DNA of 64,000 nt from Chromatium weissei (GTDB lineage Bacteria > Pseudomonadota > Gammaproteobacteria > Chromatiales > Chromatiaceae). Positions 49,724-59,575 of this stretch are shown here, one piece after another (positions within the stretch are counted from its first letter, which is position 1; each line of letters begins with the position of its first letter). The notes below the pieces were generated by a model. That model saw only the letters and a program-made list of their open reading frames with translations. It did not search any database and had not been told where the DNA came from. A program made the position numbers and the translations under genes. Location of the stretch: positions 62,001 through 126,000 of the forward strand of contig NZ_NRRR01000005.1 of assembly GCF_016583765.1 (NCBI RefSeq). Direction: 5' to 3'.

Positions 49724-52700
49724 TTACAGCCCCAATTCCCGCCAGCGCGTCTGAATGCGTTTAACCGAAATCGGCGCGGGTGTGCCCAACTGCTGGGCAA
49801 ACAGCGCCACGCGCAACTCCTCGATTAACCAACGAATTTCCTCCAAACGCGAATCATCACGTCCGGCAGCGAGCGCGGCGGCATTGCGTTCGTGCCAGCG
49901 GGTTTGCAGCTCCGCCATTTCGCGCAGCCACTGCTGATCGCGGCTCGGCGCGTGCGCGAGGCGCTCCAACCGCTGCTCCATCGCCTTGAGATAACGCGGA
50001 TAATTTTTGAGTTGGGCAAATGGAACTTGCAGCAGAAAACCGCGAAAAATCAAGCCATCAAGCTGGGCGCGAAGGTCGAGCACCGACGGCAGCCAATTGG
50101 ATTGAGTGCTGGTGGCGAGTCGTTTTCGCAATTCGTGATAGGTCGCCAAAATGCCACTGACGAGTTTGCAGACTTCGGTCGTCGTCGGCAGCAATTGGGT
50201 TTTGCGCTCGGTCAAACGCTGTTCAAACTCGATTTGCGTGCGCAGCGGCGGATGACTTTCGATAAAGGTCAAATCGAAAATCAGCGCCAGCAATTCATCA
50301 GCAAGATCAATTGGTTTTGCCGTCTGCTTTTCTGCATTCGGCGCGACTGGCGCTTTCGCATAAAACAGCCGCATTCGTTCTAAATCAGTCAGTTGTTTGC
50401 GAAGCTGACGCAGCTCGGCGCTGAGATGCAGCATCAATAACCGCCGCAAGCCATCGCGCTGCGCTCGTGCCGCATTTTCCGCTGAATCCAACACGCGAAT
50501 CGCCACGCTGTCGCCCTGATCGACCAGCGCCGGATAACCGCGCAGCGTGATTCCCGCCCGAGTTAAATCGACCACTTCCGGTAAATCACCGAAATTCCAA
50601 CGGGTTAAACCGTCGCGTTCTAAATCGCTGCTCGGCAACTGCGCAAATCCCTGTTGCGCTTGTCCGCCAAAGTCGCGCTTCAGCCGCAGCGGATCAGCAT
50701 CCAGCGCCAGCTCCGCGCCGGTTTCGTCAATCAGTTTGACCTTCATGCGCAGATGTTCGGGAATCGCGTTCACATTCCACGCATCTTCGGGAATGTGAAT
50801 GCCGCTGATTGCGCGCAATTCTTCCGTTAATGCTTGAATTAACGGGCGTTCCGACGGTTTGAGCCGCGCCAGCACTCGCGCTGCGGTGGCGGGAATCGGC
50901 ACCAGTTGCTTGCGCCAGATTTTGGGCAAACCGCGCAGCAATGCGGTGATGCGTTCCTCAATCAGTCCGGGCACCAGCCAATCGAGGCGATCCGCAGAAA
51001 TTTGGTTAATCAGCGGCAACGGCACGGTCAGCGTCACGCCGTCGCTGCTCGCGCCCGGTTCAAAATGGTAATTCAACGGCAGCGCAGTCGCGCCAACGTG
51101 AAGATGATCGGGAAAGGCATTCGGCGTGATGTCGGCAGCATCGTGGCGCATCAAATCGCTCAAACGCAGATGCAAAATTTTGGAATCGCTGCGGGTCGCC
51201 TGCCGCAGCCAGTGTTCAAATTGCGGCGTGGAATAAATGCCGCTCGGCACCCGTTCGGCATAAAAGCGATACACCGCTTCGTCATCGACGAGGATGTCAC
51301 GGCGGCGCGATTTAACTTCGAGCTGGTCGATGGATTCCAACAGCTCGCGGTTGTGCCGCCAAAACGGAGCGCGGGTTTTGAAATCGCCTTCGGTCAATGC
51401 GAACCGCAGAAAGATTTCACGGGCTTCGGCGGGATTGATTGGACCGTAATTGATGCGGCGTTTGGCGACCAGCACGATGCCGAATAGCGTCACGCGCTCG
51501 AATGCCGCAACTTGACCGGCTTTGGCTTCCCAGTGCGGTTCGGAATAGCTGCGTTGAAGCAAATGCTTGCCCGCATCTTCAATCCACGCGGGTTGAATCT
51601 GCGCGGCGCAACGTCCGTATTGACGACTGGTTTCGACGCGCTCGGCGACGAGCACCCATTTCGGCGGTTTCGCTGCCAGCGCCGAACTGGGATGAAGATG
51701 AAATTTGCTGGCGCGAGCGCCCAGAAATTCGCGCTCGGCCTCACGAAAGCCGATGTTGCTGAGAAGTCCGGTGAGAAGGGCGCGGTGAAGAGCATCAAAA
51801 ATGGCTTTCGATTCTTTTTCTACCAAAGACGGCGACGACTTAAAGCCCATTTCCAACATCTGCTCGCGCAACTGGCTATGCACATCGCGCCATTCCTGCA
51901 CCCGATTGACCGACAAAAAATGCCGCTGGCACAACTTCGCAAACTTATTTCTGGATAACGCATGACGCTGTTGATCCAGAAAATTCCACAGATTGACGAA
52001 GGTCAAAAAATCCGAATGCTCGTGGCGGAAGGTCGCGTGAATTTCATCCGCCGCTTGCTGCTTTTCGAGCGGACGCTCTCGCGGGTCCTGCACACTCAAC
52101 GCCGCCGCAATAATCAGCATCTCGTCCAAACACACATGCTCCACCGCTGCCAGCAACATGCGTCCGATGCGCGGATCGACTGGCAGCCGGCCGAGCTGTT
52201 TGCCCAGCGCCGTTAAATTGCCCTTCGCATCGACTGCGCCCAATTCCTCCAACGTGCGATAACCATCGGTAATTAAACGGGAATCCGGCGGATCAATAAA
52301 CGGAAAATGTTCAATCGCGCCAAAGCCGAGCAGTTTCATCTGCAAAATGACGGCAGCCAAATTGGTGCGGGAGATTTCCGGCTCGGTGAACGCAGCGCGA
52401 GATTGAAAATTATCCTCGCTATACAAACGGATACACACGCCAGCCGCCACGCGTCCGCAGCGACCTTGCCGTTGCTGCGCCGATGCCTGAGAAATGCGTT
52501 CAACCGGTAGCCGCTGCACCTTCGTGCGATGGCTGTAACGACTGATGCGCGCAAAACCCGGATCAATGACGTAATGAATGCCCGGTACAGTCAGCGAGGT
52601 TTCCGCCACGTTCGTCGTCAAAATCACGCGGCGGGTGCTGTGCGCTTGAAAAATGCGCGCCTGTTCCTGCGGACTTTGCCGCGCAAACAGCGGCAGAATC

Positions 52701-53671
52701 TCAGTGGACGGCGGATGATGCTGGCGCAGCGTTTCTGCCGTTTCTCGAATCTCGCGTTCGCCCGATAAAAACACCAGCACATCGCCGCGCCCGTGCAGAG
52801 CCACCTCGTCCACCGCCGCTGAAATCGCCTGCTGCATCGCGTCATCGCGCTCGGCCGCACTCTCATTCTCAACGGGCGGGCGATAACGCACTTCGACCGG
52901 ATAGGTGCGCCCAGAAATCTCAATCACTGGCGCAGGCTGCCCGTGTTTATCGGCAAAATGACGGGCAAACCGCTGCGGATCGATGGTCGCCGAAGTCACA
53001 ATCACTTTCAGATCGGGACGACGCGGCAAAATTCCGCGCAGATAACCGAGCAGAAAATCAATGTTCAAACTGCGCTCGTGCGCCTCGTCGATGATGAGCG
53101 TGTCGTACTCGGTCAACAGCCGATCCTGTTGAATTTCCGCCAATAAAATTCCGTCAGTCATCAATTTGATGCAGCTTTCTGGACGGCTGCGATCGTGGAA
53201 TCGCACCTTGTAACCGACCAAATTGCCGGTTTCGCCGCCCAATTCCTGCGCCACCCGACTCGCCAACGTCCGCGCTGCAATGCGACGCGGCTGCGTGTGA
53301 CCGATGCGACCGGTGCGCCCGCGCCCCAATTCCAGACAGATTTTCGGCAACTGCGTCGATTTACCCGAACCCGTTTCACCACATAAAACAATGACTTGAT
53401 GCTGGGCGATCAGTTCCGCAACTTCGGCGCGGCGCTCGCTGACCGGCAATGCTTCGGGATAATCAATTGTGGGCGGAACAAACGCGGCGCGGCGTTCGAC
53501 AAGTGCTTGAGACTGCTGAATTTCTAGCCAAAGTTTCGCCAAACTTTGATCGAAGGGTTGACCGGCGCTGGCGCGTTTGCGCAAACCGCGCAGCCGCGAG
53601 CGGAAGTTGTGGCGATCACGAATTAAACAGCGATTGAGATCAGCGAATTCGGGGAAGTGGAGAGTGTTCAA
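49724..53671 (-). CDS. hrpA: ATP-dependent RNA helicase HrpA
   Basis: 1315 residues, DEAH-box helicase. Motif I GETGSGKSTQLP, motif II DEAH (IIDEAHERSLN), motif III TSATID, motif V TNVAETSLTVPG and motif VI QRQGRCGRV are all visible in the N-terminal 450 residues; the long HrpA-specific C-terminal region follows. It helps rescue stalled ribosomes and remodel mRNA-protein complexes. It converges with the RND gene. Confidence 0.95.
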   Translation of the reverse strand: MNTLHFPEFADLNRCLIRDRHNFRSRLRGLRKRASAGQPFDQSLAKLWLEIQQSQALVERRAAFVPPTIDYPEALPVSERRAEVAELIAQHQVIVLCGETGSGKSTQLPKICLELGRGRTGRIGHTQPRRIAARTLASRVAQELGGETGNLVGYKVRFHDRSRPESCIKLMTDGILLAEIQQDRLLTEYDTLIIDEAHERSLNIDFLLGYLRGILPRRPDLKVIVTSATIDPQRFARHFADKHGQPAPVIEISGRTYPVEVRYRPPVENESAAERDDAMQQAISAAVDEVALHGRGDVLVFLSGEREIRETAETLRQHHPPSTEILPLFARQSPQEQARIFQAHSTRRVILTTNVAETSLTVPGIHYVIDPGFARISRYSHRTKVQRLPVERISQASAQQRQGRCGRVAAGVCIRLYSEDNFQSRAAFTEPEISRTNLAAVILQMKLLGFGAIEHFPFIDPPDSRLITDGYRTLEELGAVDAKGNLTALGKQLGRLPVDPRIGRMLLAAVEHVCLDEMLIIAAALSVQDPRERPLEKQQAADEIHATFRHEHSDFLTFVNLWNFLDQQRHALSRNKFAKLCQRHFLSVNRVQEWRDVHSQLREQMLEMGFKSSPSLVEKESKAIFDALHRALLTGLLSNIGFREAEREFLGARASKFHLHPSSALAAKPPKWVLVAERVETSRQYGRCAAQIQPAWIEDAGKHLLQRSYSEPHWEAKAGQVAAFERVTLFGIVLVAKRRINYGPINPAEAREIFLRFALTEGDFKTRAPFWRHNRELLESIDQLEVKSRRRDILVDDEAVYRFYAERVPSGIYSTPQFEHWLRQATRSDSKILHLRLSDLMRHDAADITPNAFPDHLHVGATALPLNYHFEPGASSDGVTLTVPLPLINQISADRLDWLVPGLIEERITALLRGLPKIWRKQLVPIPATAARVLARLKPSERPLIQALTEELRAISGIHIPEDAWNVNAIPEHLRMKVKLIDETGAELALDADPLRLKRDFGGQAQQGFAQLPSSDLERDGLTRWNFGDLPEVVDLTRAGITLRGYPALVDQGDSVAIRVLDSAENAARAQRDGLRRLLMLHLSAELRQLRKQLTDLERMRLFYAKAPVAPNAEKQTAKPIDLADELLALIFDLTFIESHPPLRTQIEFEQRLTERKTQLLPTTTEVCKLVSGILATYHELRKRLATSTQSNWLPSVLDLRAQLDGLIFRGFLLQVPFAQLKNYPRYLKAMEQRLERLAHAPSRDQQWLREMAELQTRWHERNAAALAAGRDDSRLEEIRWLIEELRVALFAQQLGTPAPISVKRIQTRWRELGL

Positions 53672-53846
53672 ATGAGCTATTAGATTTTTGGAAAATGCGA
53701 ATTAAATACTGTTTAGTTATCAGGAAATAAATCAGCATTTTTCTAAGTAATGATGAATAAAATAATCGCCGACGCGAAAAGCGATTCAAATTGGTGCATG
53801 GTTCAGTCGCAATGAGAATGGACTATCGTTTAAATTTATAGTTGCT

Positions 53847-54170
53847 TTATTCTTCTTGAAGAATACTCAACAGTTCACTCGTGGTTATATCAGATTGTTC
53901 AGATTTAGAGTAGATTGTTACCAATAACACATCATTGACCGTTTGTAAGTAGTAGATAATACGATAACCACCGCTTTTGCCACGCACTGCGGAAGTGTTT
54001 TTAACGCGCACCTTGTATAGGATATTACTGGTTCCTTGAATGCGATTGCCGGGCGTTTTTCCAGATTCAAGCGCACTGATAACGGGTTGAATATCATCAC
54101 GAATTTTTGAATAACGGCGAATTAAACGTTTCAGTTGGCGCTTAAATGCTGCTGAATAGTAAATTGCCAT
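53847..54170 (-). CDS. RelE/ParE-family toxin
   Basis: 107 residues with the compact RelE-like pattern: N-terminal YYSAAFKRQLKRLIRRYSKI, then NILYKVRVKNTSAVRGKSGGYRIIYYL and VTIYSKSEQSDI. Such toxins usually cut mRNA at the ribosome or poison gyrase. It follows the small gene at 54176-54409 by 5 bases, a normal antitoxin-toxin order. A stretch with no gene (53672-53846) separates it from hrpA. Confidence 0.75.
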   Translation of the reverse strand: MAIYYSAAFKRQLKRLIRRYSKIRDDIQPVISALESGKTPGNRIQGTSNILYKVRVKNTSAVRGKSGGYRIIYYLQTVNDVLLVTIYSKSEQSDITTSELLSILQEE

Positions 54171-54175
54171 CAGAA

Positions 54176-54409
54176 TTAATCTGTTTTGGTGTGAATGTCA
54201 TCCCATAGCGTATCAATTGCATAAACCTGTCCCACTTTAATATCCTTCCAGCCTTCACGAAAGGATTCAACTGCATTTAACCAAGGTGCATCTTCTTCAA
54301 TCCCTTCACGAAAAGAATGCACCAGACGCAATAACAGCGGGCGATATTGCTCCGGTGTTTGCTCAATTTCGGCGTGAAGTTGTTCAGTAATTGTGTTGGG
54401 TTTAATCAT
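54176..54409 (-). CDS. Antitoxin-like partner of the RelE-family toxin
   Basis: 77 residues, mostly helical and acidic, containing [24 protein letters not shown] and ending [12 protein letters not shown]. It lies 5 bases upstream of the toxin gene, the usual place of an antitoxin. No DNA-binding motif is obvious. Assignment rests mainly on position. Confidence 0.6.
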   Translation of the reverse strand: MIKPNTITEQLHAEIEQTPEQYRPLLLRLVHSFREGIEEDAPWLNAVESFREGWKDIKVGQVYAIDTLWDDIHTKTD

Positions 54410-54492
54410 TTTTTCTTCAGCAATTGAACTATTCTAGCAATCTGTTTAGCGTAAAGCGTGTACTGATTTATATTCAAGAGTACACTGCTTGT

Positions 54493-54570
54493 GCTGGCGT
54501 GGGATAGAGCTAGGAGCGCCTAGTTACGGACTAGGAAAATAGGGTTCAATTCCCTGACTACCCCGCCAGC
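54493..54570 (+). ncRNA. tRNA-like RNA structure of unknown identity
   Basis: A 78-base segment with tRNA features: 7-base outer arms GCTGGCG / CGCCAGC pair perfectly; CCTAG-TTACGGA-CTAGG is a 5-base stem with a 7-base loop like an anticodon arm (loop triplet ACG); TAGGG-TTCAATT-CCCTG is a T-arm with consensus TTCAA loop. But seven extra bases (ACTACCC) lie between the T-arm and the outer arm, and no D-arm of normal form is seen. GGG and TAG can pair with those extra bases to lengthen the outer stem to 13 pairs. It could be a degenerate tRNA, or a regulatory or mobile-element RNA. Confidence 0.35.
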
Positions 54571-54623
54571 TTTTAAGCGCAACTAAACTTCAATCTAAAT
54601 CAAAACTACAGCGGCGATTTCGA

Positions 54624-54674
54624 TTAAATCCCACCCGCTTTCCCTATTCCCGCGTCATCAAAGAATTCACGCAT
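54624..54674 (-). pseudogene. Duplicate fragment of the bchY 3' end
   Basis: Reads MREFFDDAGIGKAGGI and stop on the minus strand. The last codons of bchY (55306-55359) read MREFFDGVGMGKAGGIH. 42 of 48 bases are identical; three of six differences are silent and the other three change Gly, Val and Met. The fragment begins at an ATG with no ribosome site. With bchY's own end it forms direct repeats about 685 bases apart that bracket the DUF4160-DUF2442 pair. The rest of 54410-54788 shows the tRNA-like element and nothing else. Confidence 0.75.
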
Positions 54675-54788
54675 GTCAAGTGGTTAAGTGCTGGTACAGG
54701 TTTACTAAAACTGATGTTTTAATCACTCAATTTCAGTCACGCAACATTCAAAGGTGATTGCGTGACCGTTCTACTCATTCTGTCCTTG

Positions 54789-55278
<490 letters not shown>

Positions 55279-55305
55279 CTCAAAACGAGCTTGAACAGTT
55301 TTTAT

Positions 55306-56616
55306 TCAATGAATCCCACCAGCTTTCCCCATTCCCACGCCATCAAAAAACTCACGCATTTTTACAAAACGTTCTTTATTTGCCAGCGCCGCGTTAATCA
55401 CTTGCGCTAATGAACCCGCGCCAGCCGGTCCCATTAACGGACGCGCTGAAATCAAATTGGTGAAATACAGCGCCGGAATGGTTAATTCTTTTGCGGCTTG
55501 CACAACTGGCGTGGTGCCAATGGCTAAATCCGGTTCCAATGAATTCACTGCGGCTAAATCTTGTTCTAATGAAGCGCGGAATTGCACCGGCACTCCATGC
55601 GCATTTAACCAGTCTAAATCTGGTTCATTCCATGCAGTGCGCGGGCAAGCGGTGCCGACGTATGGAACTTGTGCGCCGGATTCAATTAAAAGACGCGCAA
55701 CTAATAATTCAGAACCTTCATAACCGGAAACAATGACGCGCCCTTTAATGGGTTTTGCGGCTAATGCGCCAGCAATTGCCGGTAAAAATTTGTTTTTTGC
55801 GGCATCAATTTTGTCCTGCGCAATGCCGCAAGCCGCACCAATTGCATCCAACCACGCGGCAGTGCCGTCGCAGCCAACCGGCGCGGAGCCGATCACCGGA
55901 CGACCAGCAGCGGCAAATTCTCGTGCAGAAACAGCATATTGTGGATGAATTGCGGCAGCGGCGACGCAATCGAGCGCGGCGTACAACTCGCGCCATTCAC
56001 GAGTCGGCACCACCGGCCCGGTCGCCAAACCGAGCGGTTCCAACATCATGCCAATGCCGACCGGATCGGCAGGGAACATCTCGCCGAGCAGCGTCACCGT
56101 CGGGCGTTCGCTGCGCCCACCGCGTGGCGCTTGCACCGGACCTTGTTCCGCCTCGGTGCGGGCGTAATGGAGCATCGCACCAGCCAACACGTCTTTGGCT
56201 TCGGCGTGGGTCGGCGTACCAAAACCGGGCACGTCAATGCCGATAATCCGCACGCCATTCAATTCTTTCGGCAGCAATCGCAGCGGCACACCGGATGCGG
56301 TCGGCACGCACAGATTGATGGCGACAATGGTGTCGTACCGGTCGGGATCGGCGAGTTTCAGCACCGCCTCGCGGGCATCTTCAAACAGTCGCCCGGACAC
56401 CAGCGATTCCGAATCGAACGGCACATAACCGATGGAGCGCCGAGCGCCGTAAAAATGGGCGGTGAAACTCAATCCGTACACGCAACAGCCGGAACCGACC
56501 AACACCATCGCGGTGCGGCGCATTCGCAGCCCGACGCGCAACGCGCCGAACGCTGGGCACATGGTTTGCGGTTGATCGTGCGGGCCTTTTTTGATGGCAG
56601 AAATGTTTGTCGTCAT
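55306..56616 (-). CDS. bchY: Chlorophyllide a reductase subunit BchY
   Basis: 436 residues from the ATG at 56616, 16 bases after the bchX stop. Family features: TMCPAFGALRVGLRMRRTAMVLVGSGCCVYGLSFTAHFYGARRSIGYVPFDSE with cluster Cys ligands. BchY with BchZ forms the MoFe-like part of chlorophyllide a reductase. An ATG at 56646 would add ten residues. The last about 500 bases are AT-rich, the rest GC-rich. The C-terminus is the donor or copy of the fragment at 54624-54674. bchZ is not downstream. Confidence 0.93.
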   Translation of the reverse strand: MTTNISAIKKGPHDQPQTMCPAFGALRVGLRMRRTAMVLVGSGCCVYGLSFTAHFYGARRSIGYVPFDSESLVSGRLFEDAREAVLKLADPDRYDTIVAINLCVPTASGVPLRLLPKELNGVRIIGIDVPGFGTPTHAEAKDVLAGAMLHYARTEAEQGPVQAPRGGRSERPTVTLLGEMFPADPVGIGMMLEPLGLATGPVVPTREWRELYAALDCVAAAAIHPQYAVSAREFAAAGRPVIGSAPVGCDGTAAWLDAIGAACGIAQDKIDAAKNKFLPAIAGALAAKPIKGRVIVSGYEGSELLVARLLIESGAQVPYVGTACPRTAWNEPDLDWLNAHGVPVQFRASLEQDLAAVNSLEPDLAIGTTPVVQAAKELTIPALYFTNLISARPLMGPAGAGSLAQVINAALANKERFVKMREFFDGVGMGKAGGIH

Positions 56617-56632
56617 TGCTAATTCCGCCGCT

Positions 56633-57601
56633 TCACGCATCGTCATACACCACTTCGAGCGACGGTTTCGCCACTGCCGCAGCGGCGCACATGTCCGCCG
56701 GATTTGCCGGTTGCAGCACGACGTGCCGCCCGACGGCATCGCCTTTGAATAGATTGAGTAATTCTTCATGCGCCAGCGGTTTCGGTTTGATCGGCGGCGC
56801 GGCAGCGACATTGGCAGCCAATTCTTCAAACAACGCGCCCCAGCGGTCGCCCGGTCGCCCGATGATTTCGTAATTCGCGCTTTTGCGGCGAATGTCTTCA
56901 TCTGCCGGAATCGTCGCCAAAATCGGAATGCCAACCGCATCCGCAAAGGCCTGCGCCTCGCCCGTGCCGTCGTCTTTGTTAATCACCATGCCCGCCACGC
57001 CGACGCTGCCGCCCAAACCAGTGAAATAACCGACTGCCGAGCAGACGTTATTGGCGACATACAGCGATTGCAGATCATTTGAGCCGACGATGATGACTTT
57101 TTGACACAGATCACGGGCAATCGGCAGCCCAAAACCGCCACAAACCACGTCGCCGAGAAAATCGAGCAAAACGTAATCAAAATCCCATTCGTGGAAACCC
57201 AAACCTTCAAGCAATTCAAAACCATGAATGATGCCGCGCCCGCCGCAGCCGCGCCCCACTTCCGGCCCGCCGAGCTCCATCGCAAACACGCCGTCGCGCT
57301 TAAAACAGATGTCGCTGATCGCCACCGTGTCGCCAGCTTTTTTCTTCTCGGCGGAAATGCCCAAAATCGTCGGGCAAGCGCGTCCACCAAACAGCAGCGT
57401 CGCGGTGTCGCTTTTCGGGTCGCAGCCAATCAACAAAACCTTTTTGCCCTGCTGCGCCATCATGTACGACAGATTGGCGAGGGTGAAACTTTTGCCAATG
57501 CCGCCTTTGCCATAAATTGCAATTACTTGCGTGGTTTTAAGTGCTGGCGCGGCAGTGGGCGCGGAAACGGTCACGGATGCAGTCACGATCAATTTCTCCA
57601 A
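56633..57601 (-). CDS. bchX: Chlorophyllide a reductase iron protein BchX
   Basis: 322 residues. The P-loop is YGKGGIGKS, then LIGCDPKSDTATLLFGG, and the 4Fe-4S Cys ligands are in ELGGPEVGRGCGGRGI and LGDVVCGGFGLPI. It is a homodimeric ATP-driven reductase that delivers electrons to BchYZ. Its start overlaps the end of bchC by 13 bases. Confidence 0.97.
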   Translation of the reverse strand: MEKLIVTASVTVSAPTAAPALKTTQVIAIYGKGGIGKSFTLANLSYMMAQQGKKVLLIGCDPKSDTATLLFGGRACPTILGISAEKKKAGDTVAISDICFKRDGVFAMELGGPEVGRGCGGRGIIHGFELLEGLGFHEWDFDYVLLDFLGDVVCGGFGLPIARDLCQKVIIVGSNDLQSLYVANNVCSAVGYFTGLGGSVGVAGMVINKDDGTGEAQAFADAVGIPILATIPADEDIRRKSANYEIIGRPGDRWGALFEELAANVAAAPPIKPKPLAHEELLNLFKGDAVGRHVVLQPANPADMCAAAAVAKPSLEVVYDDA

Positions 57602-58539
57602 TCCAGAATCATTTTCAAACAGGTGGAATCACCAAAAGCGGTGCGATACGCGCTGGCGGCTTCGGTCGCCGGCACGCGGTGCGTGATTAAACCGTCAAGT
57701 GATAATTTTCCGGCATCCAACAGCGCCTGCACGGCAGCCAAATCCGCCGGTTGAAATTCAGCGGCGATGCGAAACCGCGCCTCGCGCATGAATGCTGGTG
57801 GAAAGGTGAAGGCAACCGGCTGGTGATAAAACCCAGCCAGCACAATCTCACCGCCTCGCGCCAGCCGCGCAATCAGCCGATCCAAAATGGTCGCATCGCC
57901 GCTCATGTCGCAAATGCAGCGGTAATCGCGGCGCGAATCGTCGTCTGGCGATATGACGCTGTAACCGTCCGCACCGACATGACGCGCCGCATTGGTTTCC
58001 CACACGACTGGCGGCGCGGAGGAATCCAATGCCACAACAATTCGCGCCAGCAATCGACCGAGCACGCCATGCCCAACGATCAAATCGATCTGCGCTCCGG
58101 CGATGGCGTGATACGCGGTGGCTGCCAGCGTGAGTAAAACTGCCTGCTCGCCGAGCGCCTCGGACACCGGCAACAATCGGCTGGCTGGCGCGACGATGCG
58201 CGATGCTGCGCCGCCGAATAAACCGCGCACCTCGCCATAACAACGCGCTCCCGGCACAAACACGCGCTGCCCAATTGCCAGCCCGGCATCGGCTCCGGCG
58301 TAAATCACCCGCCCGACCGATTCATAACCGGGCACCAGCGGATAACCCATGCCCGGAAATTCCGGCATCTGCCCCGACCAGAGCAGGCGCTCGGTGCCAG
58401 TGCTGATGCCGCTCCATTCAATGTCCACCACGACATCGGCGGCTTCCGGCGGCGTGAGCGCGAGGCGTTGCAGTGACAGATGTTCGGGTTGTTCGAGAAC
58501 GACGGCGAGGGCTTCGAGAGTGGGAATTTTGGGATTCAC
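57589..58539 (-). CDS. bchC: Bacteriochlorophyllide a dehydrogenase BchC
   Basis: 316 residues from a GTG at 58539, giving the family's usual length. Zinc-dependent alcohol-dehydrogenase fold: VVVDIEWSGISTGTERLLWSGQMPEFPGMGYPLVPGYESVGRV. It oxidises the 3-hydroxyethyl group to acetyl in bacteriochlorophyllide synthesis. The longer in-frame reading from 58656 adds an unconserved basic stretch. Overlaps bchX. Confidence 0.92.
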   Translation of the reverse strand: MNPKIPTLEALAVVLEQPEHLSLQRLALTPPEAADVVVDIEWSGISTGTERLLWSGQMPEFPGMGYPLVPGYESVGRVIYAGADAGLAIGQRVFVPGARCYGEVRGLFGGAASRIVAPASRLLPVSEALGEQAVLLTLAATAYHAIAGAQIDLIVGHGVLGRLLARIVVALDSSAPPVVWETNAARHVGADGYSVISPDDDSRRDYRCICDMSGDATILDRLIARLARGGEIVLAGFYHQPVAFTFPPAFMREARFRIAAEFQPADLAAVQALLDAGKLSLDGLITHRVPATEAASAYRTAFGDSTCLKMILDWRN

Positions 58540-58603
58540 GGTGTGGCTCGGATTGAATAGTGAAAAAAGCAGAATACCGCGCAATAAATGCCCAGAATAA
58601 AAC

Positions 58604-59560
58604 TCACCAACGCGGCATTCGATACGGCAATAAATGCTGCACCCACGCCGAAGCAAAGCGTGTTAATGACAGGCTTTCATGCACCGCTTCAACGGGTCGC
58701 CCCAATAAATGCGCACCAATCACCGAGCGCGAATAAAATGGCGTGTCTTCCAACGTTTTTATAATACGCGGCGGCTGCCCAGAATCCGATTGACTGCTGC
58801 GCGGCATTTGCCAAATCGGTGTACGCGGCAGCGAATAATTGGGCGGCGGCGTGAATTCATTCAAAGTGCCATCGGCATTGAAATGAAGTGCCAATTTCAG
58901 CGGTTGGTCATTACGCCGTTCAACGTGATACAAAATTGCACTTTCGTTTTCACCCATTTCTGCGCGTGACCAATCCCAATACACAAACGCATCTTCTAAT
59001 GGTTCATCACCCCAATTGCGATCAAAATACGCATGACCGCTCCAACGCAAATTGGGATGTTCCAATTCAACAGTCACTCGCGCACTCGGTGCAATTGGTC
59101 GCCAGCGATGCCGCCCGTTTTCATCCAATGTGAATATCCGCTCATTGATGAAATTGGGTGTTAAATGAATACGCCCGCGCACTCGCTGCGGAATGGGCGT
59201 GCCAATTTCATTAAGTTGCAGCGTTAATGTATCGTCATCATTCCATTGAATAGAACTCGGCCCGATGGTCAATTGAGTATTCGTTTGCGTGACGGCGCTG
59301 GCGTGGCGTTCCGTCATCGTCCAGCGCCGCTTTTCACCATATAAACAGACATTCATTGAACAATGATCACGCGGATCATTGCGTCCTTTGCGCCGCCCTT
59401 TGAAATAATACGGCGAAAAAACGCTGCCAATAAACGCAATTAACGTCAATCCATGTTGTCCATCGTCACTCAACGCATCGACATACCACCACGCATAACC
59501 ACGCGGCGGAACAATTAAATTAAAGTTCGGATTTGTGGGACGATTTTGTTTTGCTGACAT
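58604..59560 (-). CDS. crtC: Carotenoid 1,2-hydratase
   Basis: 318 residues. GYAWWYVDALSDDGQHGLTLIAFIGSVFSPYY, RDHCSMNVCLYG, and HAYFDRNWGDEPLEDAFVYWDWSRA are CrtC hallmarks. It adds water to the terminal double bond of acyclic carotenes such as neurosporene or lycopene in the spirilloxanthin or spheroidene pathway. It follows crtD by 15 bases. Confidence 0.95.
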   Translation of the reverse strand: MSAKQNRPTNPNFNLIVPPRGYAWWYVDALSDDGQHGLTLIAFIGSVFSPYYFKGRRKGRNDPRDHCSMNVCLYGEKRRWTMTERHASAVTQTNTQLTIGPSSIQWNDDDTLTLQLNEIGTPIPQRVRGRIHLTPNFINERIFTLDENGRHRWRPIAPSARVTVELEHPNLRWSGHAYFDRNWGDEPLEDAFVYWDWSRAEMGENESAILYHVERRNDQPLKLALHFNADGTLNEFTPPPNYSLPRTPIWQMPRSSQSDSGQPPRIIKTLEDTPFYSRSVIGAHLLGRPVEAVHESLSLTRFASAWVQHLLPYRMPRW

Positions 59561-59575
59561 CGCTCAATTCCTCAG

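Noticed and set aside
54493..54570. Annotating a standard tRNA-Arg (anticodon ACG)
   Set aside because: Seven extra bases between T-arm and acceptor and no D-arm make a functional tRNA call unsupported.
55939..56622. 227-codon plus-strand frame opposite bchY
   Set aside because: Antisense to conserved bchY; His/Arg-rich shadow frame.
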